From Sulfuricurvum sp. (lineage in GTDB: Bacteria; Campylobacterota; Campylobacteria; Campylobacterales; Sulfurimonadaceae), in assembly GCA_022729835.1 (NCBI GenBank), contig DZBC01000073.1, positions 1 to 9,273 on the forward strand: 9,273 bases of DNA, given 5' to 3'. A program made the translations under genes and the position numbers. Below the pieces are notes generated by a model, which worked only from the letters and a program-made list of their open reading frames with translations, made no database searches and was not told the origin of the DNA. Positions 1-6,114 of the stretch are shown one piece after another. The first letter of the stretch is position 1; the number at the start of each line of letters is the position of its first letter.

Positions 1-1
1 T

Positions 2-937
2 TATGAAGAGGCGAGCGAACGGGCATTGGCGCTTTTGGGGCGCAGCAAGACACGAGAGGGGTATCTGTTGGTGAGCGAAACCTACCTCAAGCTACAGCAA
101 TACGACACCGCCGTCAAATACCTTGAAAGCGCCTACTTGATCGATTATGACGAAGTGGTGCTCGATCAGATAGCGGCGGTGCTCTATCTCAATCTCTCGC
201 GTCAAGCCGATGCGATTGCCTATCTGGAATCACACAGCCGCATTCATGGATGTTCCAAGGTGATTTGTGGCCGTCTGGCAGGGTTTTATGCACAACAAAA
301 TCATGTCGATGGGATGCTTAGTACTTACTTGCGCCTGTATGAACTAGAGCGTGATCCGACGGTAGGCGATACCATCGTCAAGATCTACGGCTATCAAAAA
401 AATTACCCGCGCATGATCGAATTTCTTCAAAAATATCCCCTCAACGATCCGCTGTTATTGCAGCTTTATGTCAGTCAAAAACACTACGGCGACGCAATGC
501 TTCTGGCGCAGAAGCTCTATGAAGAGAGCGGTGACACGCTCTATCTAGGGCAGGGTGCGATTTATGAGTATGAGGCCGCAAGCAAAGAACAAAAAGATGC
601 CGCCTTGTTGCGTTCGGTGCTGCGCAAGCTCAAAAAGGTGATCAGCGAGCAACCCACAGCGCTTTATCTCAACTATCTGGGCTATCTGATGATCGATCAC
701 AACATGGAAGTTGCGGAGGGGATGGGCTATGTGCGTCGCGCACTGGAGCTGGAGCCGGATTCCGCTTTTTATCTTGATTCGCTGGCATGGGGGCACTATC
801 GTCTGGGTGAATGCAAGAAGGCGCGAGCGCTCATGAAGCGCGTGGTAGAGCAGATGGGCAGTGATGATCCCGAAGTCGCTTCCCATATTCAGGCCATCGA
901 TCAATGCCTCAAAACCAACAAAGGAAGCAAAGAGTGA
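2..937 (+). CDS. TPR-repeat protein, 3' part (5' end outside window)
   Basis: The frame is open from the left edge (first full codon at base 2) to TGA at 935-937, giving 311 visible residues. A TTG at 26 is a possible start, but the same repeat-like sequence continues in frame upstream of it, so the true start is probably outside the window. The protein is built of helical hairpins of tetratricopeptide type. The clearest are 'YLKLQQYDTAVKYLESAYL' near the start and, near the end, 'YVRRALELEPDSAFYLDSLA' followed by 'GHYRLGECKKARALMKRVV'. TPR proteins are scaffolds for protein-protein contacts; the partner is not visible. No membrane segment or signal peptide lies in the visible part. The stop overlaps the trpC start (GTGA), so the two genes are probably translated from one message. 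A role in tryptophan synthesis should not be assumed from that alone. Confidence 0.85.
   Translation, partial: YEEASERALALLGRSKTREGYLLVSETYLKLQQYDTAVKYLESAYLIDYDEVVLDQIAAVLYLNLSRQADAIAYLESHSRIHGCSKVICGRLAGFYAQQNHVDGMLSTYLRLYELERDPTVGDTIVKIYGYQKNYPRMIEFLQKYPLNDPLLLQLYVSQKHYGDAMLLAQKLYEESGDTLYLGQGAIYEYEAASKEQKDAALLRSVLRKLKKVISEQPTALYLNYLGYLMIDHNMEVAEGMGYVRRALELEPDSAFYLDSLAWGHYRLGECKKARALMKRVVEQMGSDDPEVASHIQAIDQCLKTNKGSKE
921..927 (+). promoter_or_regulatory. Ribosome binding site deciding the trpC start
   Basis: AAGGAAG lies about 6-8 bases before GTG at 934-936. It lies downstream of the in-frame ATG at 904, which has no comparable purine tract before it, and so supports GTG 934 as the start. 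Confidence 0.7.
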
Positions 938-1719
938 TACTCGATCAGATCATACAGAGAACCAAAGCCGATCTGGCCAAACGCGAAAAGGAGTTTAGCA
1001 TGGAGTGGCTGGGTCGCTCGCTGGCCTTTAACGCCCGTGCCCCGCGCGACGTGCGCCCTTACATCACCGCGACGCCGCAGGAGCCTTACCGCATCATTGC
1101 CGAGGTGAAAAAAGCGAGCCCTTCCAAAGGGGTGATCAGGGAAGATTTCGATCCGCTCTCCATCGCGCAAAGCTACGAGCGCGGCGGCGCCAATGCCATC
1201 TCTGTGCTCACTGAACCGCACTTTTTTCAAGGCGACCTTGAGTACCTTGCGGGGATTCGCCGTTATGTGAGCATTCCGCTGCTGCGCAAGGATTTCATCA
1301 TCAGCAAATACCAACTGCTCGAAGCGCTCGTCTACGGCGCGGACTTTGTGTTGCTCATCGCGGCGGCGCTCTCTACCAAAGAGCTTAAAGAGCTGCTCGA
1401 ATACACCCGTCATCTGGGGATGGAGGCGCTGGTGGAGATCCACGACAAGAGCGAACTGACCAAGGCGATTATGGCCGGAGCCGACATCATCGGCATCAAC
1501 CACCGCAACCTGCACACCTTCGAGATGAACATGAAGCTCTGTTATGAGCTGATTCCGCTCATTCCCAACGGCAAGATTATCGTCGCCGAGAGCGGTATTT
1601 ACGAGCACGGACAGCTTGAAGACCTCTCCAAAGCGGGGGTGGACGCCTTTTTGGTCGGCGAGTCGCTGATGCGCCAAGAGGATGTCGAAACGGCGCTGCG
1701 AACATTGAAAAACGGTTAA
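934..1719 (+). CDS. trpC: Indole-3-glycerol-phosphate synthase
   Basis: TrpC converts carboxyphenylamino-deoxyribulose phosphate to indole-3-glycerol phosphate, releasing CO2 and water, in the cytoplasmic tryptophan pathway. From GTG 934 the protein has 261 residues, the usual size of a monofunctional TrpC. The TIM-barrel signatures appear in order: AEVKKASPSKG (56-66, with the active-site Glu57/Lys59 pair), LTEPHFFQG (93-101), LLRKDF (116-121, catalytic-type Lys119), ALVEIH (165-170, Glu168), INHRNL (188-193), AESG (218-221) and VGESLM (241-246). An ATG at 904 would add 10 residues, but it lies inside the TPR gene and lacks a ribosome site. The GTG overlaps the TGA of the TPR gene, which points to translational coupling. 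No other trp genes are in view, so trpC is separated from any trp operon at least on the downstream side. No fused TrpF domain is present and all motifs look intact. Confidence 0.97.
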   Translation: MILDQIIQRTKADLAKREKEFSMEWLGRSLAFNARAPRDVRPYITATPQEPYRIIAEVKKASPSKGVIREDFDPLSIAQSYERGGANAISVLTEPHFFQGDLEYLAGIRRYVSIPLLRKDFIISKYQLLEALVYGADFVLLIAAALSTKELKELLEYTRHLGMEALVEIHDKSELTKAIMAGADIIGINHRNLHTFEMNMKLCYELIPLIPNGKIIVAESGIYEHGQLEDLSKAGVDAFLVGESLMRQEDVETALRTLKNG

Positions 1720-1792
1720 CAGATTTTATAAGGCAAAAGTAAGAAAAAATCGTCCAAAATTCAAGCCTAAACCATAAAGTATGGAGTGAAAA
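1720..1792 (+). other. Short spacer between trpC and the EAL pseudogene
   Basis: This AT-rich gap of 73 bases has no clear hairpin terminator after trpC. A TATAAAGTAT-like stretch (about 1772-1781) could be a weak -10 region, and GGAG at 1783-1786 is a plausible ribosome site for ATG 1793. The promoter reading is tentative. Confidence 0.3.
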
Positions 1793-2355
1793 ATGACAAA
1801 TTCACTCAATGCGCAGATTCATCACGAAATGGAAATATCCAACACCATGCACCGAGCGATGCAAGATCGAGAGTTTGTCTTGTTCTACCAGCCCAAAGTC
1901 GAGGTGCATAGCGGCTATGTTGGGGCGTTTGGCTGCTTTTGGCTATGATGATGTCCATGTATCGTGCAATATTTCAACACGACAATTTCACAACAAGTGT
2001 CTCTTGTCGGATATTCAAAATGCACTGGAGCGTTATGGGATCACGCCTGGAGTGCTGGCGATTGAGATTGCCGAGAGTGTCATGATGGAGCAGATTGAGG
2101 TGACGCTTGAATTGTTGCGCCGCATCAAGGCGCTGGGCGTGCATGTCTGTGTGGACGATTTTGGTACCGGCTACTCTTCACCCTCTTGCCTGCGTCAGCG
2201 ACTCTACGTGGTGGCCGAAGGGGTTGAACACGACTACCAAAGAGCCTATCTTGAGGCGATGCAGTGTGATTAACTATCAAGGCTATTTTTGCTCCGCAGC
2301 GGTGGATAAAGCCACTTTTGTGGAGATGTTGCGTGCGAACAAGGAGACAATATGA
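1793..2355 (+). pseudogene. Degenerate EAL-domain (c-di-GMP phosphodiesterase) gene
   Basis: EAL enzymes hydrolyse cyclic di-GMP. The remains lie in three reading frames. From ATG 1793 comes an EAL-type N-terminus (HRAMQDREFVLFYQPKVEV, then SGYVGA) that stops at TGA near 1947. From about 1925 a second frame gives LAAFGYDDVHVSCNIS, then EIAESVM, VDDFGTGYSS and VVAEGVEH, ending at TAA 2271-2273. A third frame gives NYQGYFCSAAV and runs to TGA 2353-2355. Compared with the family, a block of roughly 75 residues containing the EALLRW motif is missing near 1925. A further block with the catalytic KIDRSFV segment is missing near 2205, and there is a frameshift near 2270. Essential metal and catalytic residues are therefore gone. 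The N-terminus resembles the linker after a GGDEF domain, but no GGDEF domain is present. The old stop overlaps the next gene's ATG (ATGA), so the intact ancestor was probably co-translated with the radical SAM gene. Confidence 0.9.
2341..2346 (+). promoter_or_regulatory. Ribosome binding site of the radical SAM gene
   Basis: AAGGAG ends five bases before ATG 2352. It lies inside the 3' tail of the EAL pseudogene and could let the radical SAM gene be translated although upstream translation is now interrupted. Confidence 0.75.
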
Positions 2356-3230
2356 GTGGGCGCTTTGTGCGCGCTTATGTGGAGCTGACCAATGTTTGTG
2401 GACTTACATGTAGCTTTTGCCCGCCCAAAATCCTCCCTTCCAAAACAATGTCACCGGAGTTTTTTGATGAGGTGTTGCATGCCCTTTATCCCTACACCCG
2501 TGAAGTCGCTTTACATGTAGTGGGTGATCCGCTGTTGCTGCCCAATCTGCGCGACTATCTTGATCTTTGTGTGCAGAACGGTTTTTCAGCGATGATCACC
2601 ACCAGCGGTTTTTACACACGCCGTCAGGGCATTGAAGTGCTCACACATAGCGCAATCCGCCAGCTCAACTTTTCGCTCAACAGCTTCAATAAGAACCCTC
2701 CAAGAGAGAGTTTGAGGGCGTATATGGAGCCTATTGTCGAAGTTTGTCGTGCCAAAGTGGCGCAAGGCAGTGATAGCTTCATCAATCTGCGATTGTGGAA
2801 TCTTGATGATATGGGGAGTGAAGCAGCGTTCAACGCCGAAGTGATCGGCTATCTTGAAAGCTCCTTTACATGTAAGATCAGCTCGGTGGGTAAGGGCTCC
2901 GTTCGCCTCGATCGGCATGTGCTACTGCATTATGACCGCTATTTTGAGTGGCCCGATCCCGCGTCGGCGCACCGTAGTGATGGCTATTGTCAGGGGCTAT
3001 CGCGTCAGATCGGGGTGTTGGCTGATGGCCGTGTGGTGCCGTGCTGTCTGGACAAAGATGGGGTGATAACACTTGGAACGCTTCATCAGGAGACGCTGGC
3101 GGCGATACTGTCCACTTCGCGCGCGCAATCGATCGTTGAGGGATTTGCAGCGGGCAAAGCGGTCGAGCTGCTTTGTCAGAGTTGCGGCTACAAAGAGCGC
3201 TTTACATGTAAGGCTCAATCAGAGAGGTAA
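2352..3230 (+). CDS. Radical SAM protein with SPASM-like cysteine tail, function unknown
   Basis: The 292-residue protein opens with the radical SAM signature CX3CX2C (Cys16, Cys20, Cys23, in NVCGLTCSFCPP), which binds a [4Fe-4S] cluster that cleaves S-adenosylmethionine. VVGDPLL (about 57-63) resembles the GGEP-type region. The C-terminal part has a SPASM/twitch pattern: DGYCQGL, then DGRVVPCCLD with Cys231/Cys232, a GTL(H) segment, and Cys275, Cys278 and Cys286 at the end. These suggest an auxiliary iron-sulfur cluster. Such proteins modify peptides, RNA or small molecules. No precursor peptide, partner enzyme or transporter is next to it, so the substrate cannot be named. ATG 2352 overlaps the stop of the EAL remnant, and the 3' end overlaps the convergent SIMPL gene by 16 bases. 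The gene carries four copies of the palindrome TTACATGTA, one of them over the codon for Cys20. It appears intact. Confidence 0.9.
   Translation: MSGRFVRAYVELTNVCGLTCSFCPPKILPSKTMSPEFFDEVLHALYPYTREVALHVVGDPLLLPNLRDYLDLCVQNGFSAMITTSGFYTRRQGIEVLTHSAIRQLNFSLNSFNKNPPRESLRAYMEPIVEVCRAKVAQGSDSFINLRLWNLDDMGSEAAFNAEVIGYLESSFTCKISSVGKGSVRLDRHVLLHYDRYFEWPDPASAHRSDGYCQGLSRQIGVLADGRVVPCCLDKDGVITLGTLHQETLAAILSTSRAQSIVEGFAAGKAVELLCQSCGYKERFTCKAQSER
2404..2412 (+). repeat. TTACATGTA palindrome, copy 1
   Basis: Reads CTTACATGTAG within the radical SAM gene, in the Leu-Thr-Cys-Ser phase. The TGT is the codon of cluster-binding Cys20. Confidence 0.85.
2511..2519 (+). repeat. TTACATGTA palindrome, copy 2
   Basis: Reads TTTACATGTAG in the radical SAM gene, in the other codon phase (Leu-His-Val, using TTA for Leu). 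Confidence 0.85.
2866..2875 (+). repeat. TTACATGTAA palindrome, copy 3
   Basis: A perfect 10-base palindrome in the radical SAM gene, in the Phe-Thr-Cys-Lys phase. Confidence 0.85.
3202..3211 (+). repeat. TTACATGTAA palindrome, copy 4
   Basis: A perfect palindrome near the 3' end of the radical SAM gene, in the Phe-Thr-Cys-Lys phase (Cys286). It ends 4 bases before the SIMPL gene's stop at 3215. Confidence 0.85.
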
Positions 3231-3913
3231 TACTCCACCGTCGAGACGACGCGCACCTTCATAATATGGGGGGTATTGCTGTCGCGCGGAGTGATGGTAA
3301 ATTGTCCCTGCTGGGCGCTTTTGATCTTGCCGAGTGAACTTTGCGAGTCGGCGGCGAACTGCTGCGCGGCGCTACGGGCATTGCTCGTGGCTTCGCGGAT
3401 CATTTCGGGTTTGACTTCGTTGAGATTGGTAAAGAGAAATTCGGTGTGGTTTTCGTAGTTGTACTGTAAAAAAGTGATGCCCTCTTTGCCAAGTTCTGCG
3501 ATCTGGGTCATACTGCGACGGGCAAGATCGATATCGGTGGTGTAAATGGTGAGGGTTTGGGTAGCGTTGTAGCGGTATTTGATGCGATCACCGCTGCCGT
3601 AGTCTTGAGCCAACTTGTCGGTCACGGCGGGGGCAGAAACACTCAATTCTTCGTGGCGAAAGCCTGATTTGAGCAGAAAATCGATGATACGTTTGTGATC
3701 GGATTCGAGCTCTGCATAGAGGGTGATAAGGTCATTTTGGGCGCGTTGGTAGGTGATGGGCCATAAGACAACATCGGCATTAACCTCTTTTTCGGCGAGC
3801 CCTTTAACGCTAACGGCGCGTTCGAGTGTTTTAAAGCGGACGATGCTCTGAGAAATGAGGTAAAAGCCTGCCACCAAAGCAAGTGCGAGCACAAGTGCGG
3901 ATCGAAATTGCAT
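3215..3913 (-). CDS. SIMPL (DUF541) domain protein, membrane-anchored or exported
   Basis: The 232-residue protein begins with a hydrophobic segment (about residues 5-23, ALVLALALVAGFYLISQSI), most likely an uncleaved anchor, placing the rest in the periplasm. The remainder matches the SIMPL/DUF541 pattern: AVSVKGLAEKEVNADVV at the start of the domain (family 'v.V.G.g.v...pD.a'), a helical middle, YNATQTLTIYTTDIDLARR, then a C-terminal EATSNARSAAQQFAADSQS helix and a final VEYYLSD strand. SIMPL proteins are periplasmic or outer-membrane proteins whose biochemical role is poorly defined; links to oxidative stress and to signalling are reported for some members. The ATG at 3913 (minus strand) has a good ribosome site. 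The stop lies inside the end of the convergent radical SAM gene. It shares its upstream region (3914-4039) with the divergent chemoreceptor gene. There is no sign of damage. Confidence 0.9.
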   Translation of the reverse strand: MQFRSALVLALALVAGFYLISQSIVRFKTLERAVSVKGLAEKEVNADVVLWPITYQRAQNDLITLYAELESDHKRIIDFLLKSGFRHEELSVSAPAVTDKLAQDYGSGDRIKYRYNATQTLTIYTTDIDLARRSMTQIAELGKEGITFLQYNYENHTEFLFTNLNEVKPEMIREATSNARSAAQQFAADSQSSLGKIKSAQQGQFTITPRDSNTPHIMKVRVVSTVEYYLSD

Positions 3914-3918
3914 GACTG

Positions 3919-3925
3919 TCTCCTT
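3919..3925 (-). promoter_or_regulatory. Ribosome binding site of the SIMPL gene
   Basis: On the minus strand, AAGGAGA stands five bases before the ATG at 3913. This fixes the start so that the protein begins with the hydrophobic anchor. Confidence 0.75.
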
Positions 3926-3980
3926 GTAGCGTATTATTATGGTGTGACATCATAGCTTTTTTTGCTGCGTCTCAATGACT

Positions 3981-4008
3981 GTTTTTTGCTTCTTAGGCGT
4001 GATATAAT
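3981..4008 (+). promoter_or_regulatory. Promoter of the chemoreceptor gene
   Basis: TATAAT at 4003-4008 is a perfect sigma-70 type -10 box. No TTGACA-like -35 is found at the expected distance. Instead there is a T-rich tract (GTTTTTTGCTTCTT from 3981), as is usual for the housekeeping sigma factor of Campylobacter and Helicobacter relatives. About 26 bases separate the likely transcription start from the ribosome site. Confidence 0.7.
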
Positions 4009-4039
4009 CCAAATAGCTTCTATATATCAAGGAGATAAG

Positions 4040-5995
4040 ATGTTTTCGAATATGACCATTGGGAAAAAGATCCATATCCCGCTTGTCATCGCTATTTTTG
4101 TAGGATTGACGCTGGTGCTCATTAGTTCCTCTTTTTCACTGCGTGAGATCGAAAAAAATACCTATAAAGAGTTCGGGGAGAATATGGGCATCTACCTCGA
4201 AAACCAGCTTGAGTCGAAGTACAGCGTCGGTCTCACCAACGTCATCAGTATTGCACAAAACAGCGCCATCATCGATTCGCTTCGCAGCGGTGAGCGCACT
4301 GTCGCGATCGAAGCGCTCAAAAACGTCACCCAAGACTTCAAAGCGCATACCAACTTCCAAAACATCAAGGTTCACGTCCACGACAAAGAGGTCAAAAGCT
4401 TTCTGCGTCACTGGAACCCCGAGAAGTACGGCGATGATCTGAGCGGTTTTCGAGATACGATTTTGGAGGTCAAACGCACCCAAAAGCCGCTTCGTGCGGT
4501 TGAGGTCGGGGTGGCAGGGATGGTTATTCGTGGGATTGCTCCCGTCATCGACAAAGGTGAATATCTGGGGTCGGTAGAGTTTATCCAGGGTTATAGCTCG
4601 ATTGTGAAGGCCGCAAAAGATCAGATGGGTGCGGATATACTGGTACTGATGGAGGCGGGTTATCTGCCAAATGCGGTTGAGCTAAAAGATGCCCCCAAAA
4701 ACACTAGAGGTGTGCTCTGTCTCAAACAGGGCGAGTGCAACATGGATCTCTTTAAAGAGTCGGATCACTTTGAGCCTTTTGGGATCGCCAACGGGTTTAA
4801 AAGTGAACATTACTTCGCCGTTGCGCTCCCTATCAATGATTTTACGCAAAAAAAGATCGGTTCAATCGTGATTGCCAAGCCGATTGGAGAGGTAGAGAAG
4901 ATTATCAAGCAGGCAAAAAAGGGCCTGATTACGCAGATCATCATCATGGCAACGGTCGATATTTTGATCATTATCGCGCTGATTATCACCCTGCGCTTTG
5001 CTGTCAATCGCCCGATGGTGGAGCTTGAGGAGAAGATGAACGATATCGCCGAGGGCGAAGGGGATCTGACACAGCGGCTGAACATACAGAGTACCGATGA
5101 GATCGGTATTGTCGCGCGTTACATCAACCGCTTCATCGAGCGGACGCAAACCATCGTTAGTGACGCCAAGCACTCTTCATCAAGCAATCTCGGCAGTACG
5201 GTTGAGCTGCTCAAACATCTCGATACGGTGCTTTCAGGGGTCGGCAAGCAAGACCAAATGGTTGAATTTTCCGTCAAAAACAACCGTATAGTCAAAGAGA
5301 ATATCGAAAGTACCATCACGCTCTCCAATCATGCTTCGGCTGAAATCGGTTCGGCCAATGAGCAGTTACAGGAGGCCACGGGCGATCTGGTGGCGCTGTT
5401 GGGAAGTCTTCAGAAAAATGCCGATGTGGAGCTGGGGCTTGCATCCAAGCTCAACACCCTCACTTCAGACGTGGAGCAGACCAAAAATATCCTCAATGTC
5501 ATCTCCGATATCGCCGATCAGACCAATCTGCTTGCCCTCAACGCGGCCATCGAAGCGGCGCGCGCAGGAGAGCACGGACGCGGATTCGCGGTAGTCGCCG
5601 ATGAGGTGCGCAAGCTGGCCGAACGGACACAGAAGTCGCTCTCTGAAATTTCGGCTACCGTCAACGTTATCGTTCAGTCGATTTCCGATATTAGCACCGA
5701 AATGAGCCACAACTCAAACAACGTCGAAAACCTACTGCGTAACTCCGCATCGGTACGCGAAAAGATCGAGTACAGCGCCGGACGGATGCTTGAGAGTGCC
5801 AACCTCTCTTCTCAGATTGTGCAGCAGAACCACGGTGTCTCCAAAAGCGTCGATACGGTCTGTGACAGCATTCAGCAGATGTATGTCATCTCCACTGAAA
5901 ACAATAAAAGCCTCGGTAGCATTAAAGCGCTTACCGCACAACTTGAAAAAGTGGCACACGAACTCACTGCTAAACTCAATCAGTTTAAAACCTGA
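4040..5995 (+). CDS. Methyl-accepting chemotaxis protein with double-Cache sensor
   Basis: This inner-membrane chemoreceptor would signal to CheA/CheW. From ATG 4040 (AAGGAG five bases before it) it has 651 residues; in-frame codons upstream back to 3962 overlap the promoter and are not coding. Order of parts: TM1 about 11-31; a periplasmic sensor of about 260 residues resembling the dCache_3 family (HWNPEKYGDDLSGF and GSVEFIQGYSSI are characteristic); TM2 about 296-322; HAMP about 323-378 (NRPMVELEE to IVSDAK); and the cytoplasmic signalling hairpin, whose tip DQTNLLALNAAIEAARAG starts at residue 493 and continues into FAVVADEVRKLAERT. No CheR-binding pentapeptide is at the C-terminus, which ends LTAKLNQFKT. 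The ligand cannot be told from sequence. Two cysteines, 227 and 233, lie in the sensor. The gene stands alone with its own promoter and terminator. Confidence 0.96.
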   Translation: MFSNMTIGKKIHIPLVIAIFVGLTLVLISSSFSLREIEKNTYKEFGENMGIYLENQLESKYSVGLTNVISIAQNSAIIDSLRSGERTVAIEALKNVTQDFKAHTNFQNIKVHVHDKEVKSFLRHWNPEKYGDDLSGFRDTILEVKRTQKPLRAVEVGVAGMVIRGIAPVIDKGEYLGSVEFIQGYSSIVKAAKDQMGADILVLMEAGYLPNAVELKDAPKNTRGVLCLKQGECNMDLFKESDHFEPFGIANGFKSEHYFAVALPINDFTQKKIGSIVIAKPIGEVEKIIKQAKKGLITQIIIMATVDILIIIALIITLRFAVNRPMVELEEKMNDIAEGEGDLTQRLNIQSTDEIGIVARYINRFIERTQTIVSDAKHSSSSNLGSTVELLKHLDTVLSGVGKQDQMVEFSVKNNRIVKENIESTITLSNHASAEIGSANEQLQEATGDLVALLGSLQKNADVELGLASKLNTLTSDVEQTKNILNVISDIADQTNLLALNAAIEAARAGEHGRGFAVVADEVRKLAERTQKSLSEISATVNVIVQSISDISTEMSHNSNNVENLLRNSASVREKIEYSAGRMLESANLSSQIVQQNHGVSKSVDTVCDSIQQMYVISTENNKSLGSIKALTAQLEKVAHELTAKLNQFKT

Positions 5996-6007
5996 GTGGG
6001 TCATTTT

Positions 6008-6030
6008 GCGGCTTCGGCCGCCTCTTTCTT
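6008..6030 (+). terminator. Rho-independent terminator after the chemoreceptor gene
   Basis: GCGGC (6008-6012), loop TTCG, GCCGC (6017-6021), then a pyrimidine-rich, T-rich tail. The UUCG tetraloop makes a very stable hairpin, placed 12 bases after the stop codon. Confidence 0.88.
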
Positions 6031-6114
6031 CCTATTTTAATAACATTTTTACTTTTTCTGTTGTTTAGCAGTAGAATGTGCATGATATATCCGATTACAT
6101 AAAATGGGTAGCAC
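6031..6114 (+). other. AT-rich spacer, possible weak promoter
   Basis: This AT-rich gap precedes the response-regulator remnant. TAGAAT (6072-6077) after a T-rich stretch could be a -10 box, and GATATAT (about 6084-6090) is an alternative. Neither is convincing, and the downstream gene is broken. Confidence 0.3.

Larger units (their letters stand above)
3914..4039. other. Divergent intergenic region, SIMPL and chemoreceptor
   Basis: These 126 bases hold leader sequences for both genes. On the plus strand there is a clear TATAAT (see separate entry) and an AAGGAG (4029-4034) five bases before ATG 4040. On the minus strand, TATGAT (about 3950-3955) and an ATAATAAT stretch (about 3932-3939) are possible -10 boxes for the SIMPL gene. 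These are weaker calls. Confidence 0.5.

Noticed and set aside
904..933. ATG 904 as the start of trpC
   Set aside because: It lies in the TPR gene without a ribosome site. GTG 934 has AAGGAAG at the right distance, overlaps the upstream stop, and starts the protein at the usual family position.
901..1677. Long minus-strand open frame of 258 codons across trpC
   Set aside because: It lies fully opposite trpC, which has every family motif. The translated product shows no domain. Codon bias in trpC keeps the opposite strand free of stops.
1809..1920. Start of the EAL remnant at ATG 1809
   Set aside because: Translation in that frame gives no EAL-like sequence before about 1925. The real N-terminus is in the frame of ATG 1793, which reads into the YQPKV motif.
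2404..3211. The TTACATGTA copies as a CRISPR or tandem repeat array
   Set aside because: The repeats are only 9-10 bases, the spacing is irregular (about 100 to 3450 bases), and they lie inside conserved coding sequence.
3962..4039. N-terminal extension of the chemoreceptor from 3962
   Set aside because: This stretch contains the TATAAT promoter and the ribosome site. ATG 4040 puts the first membrane helix at the usual place.
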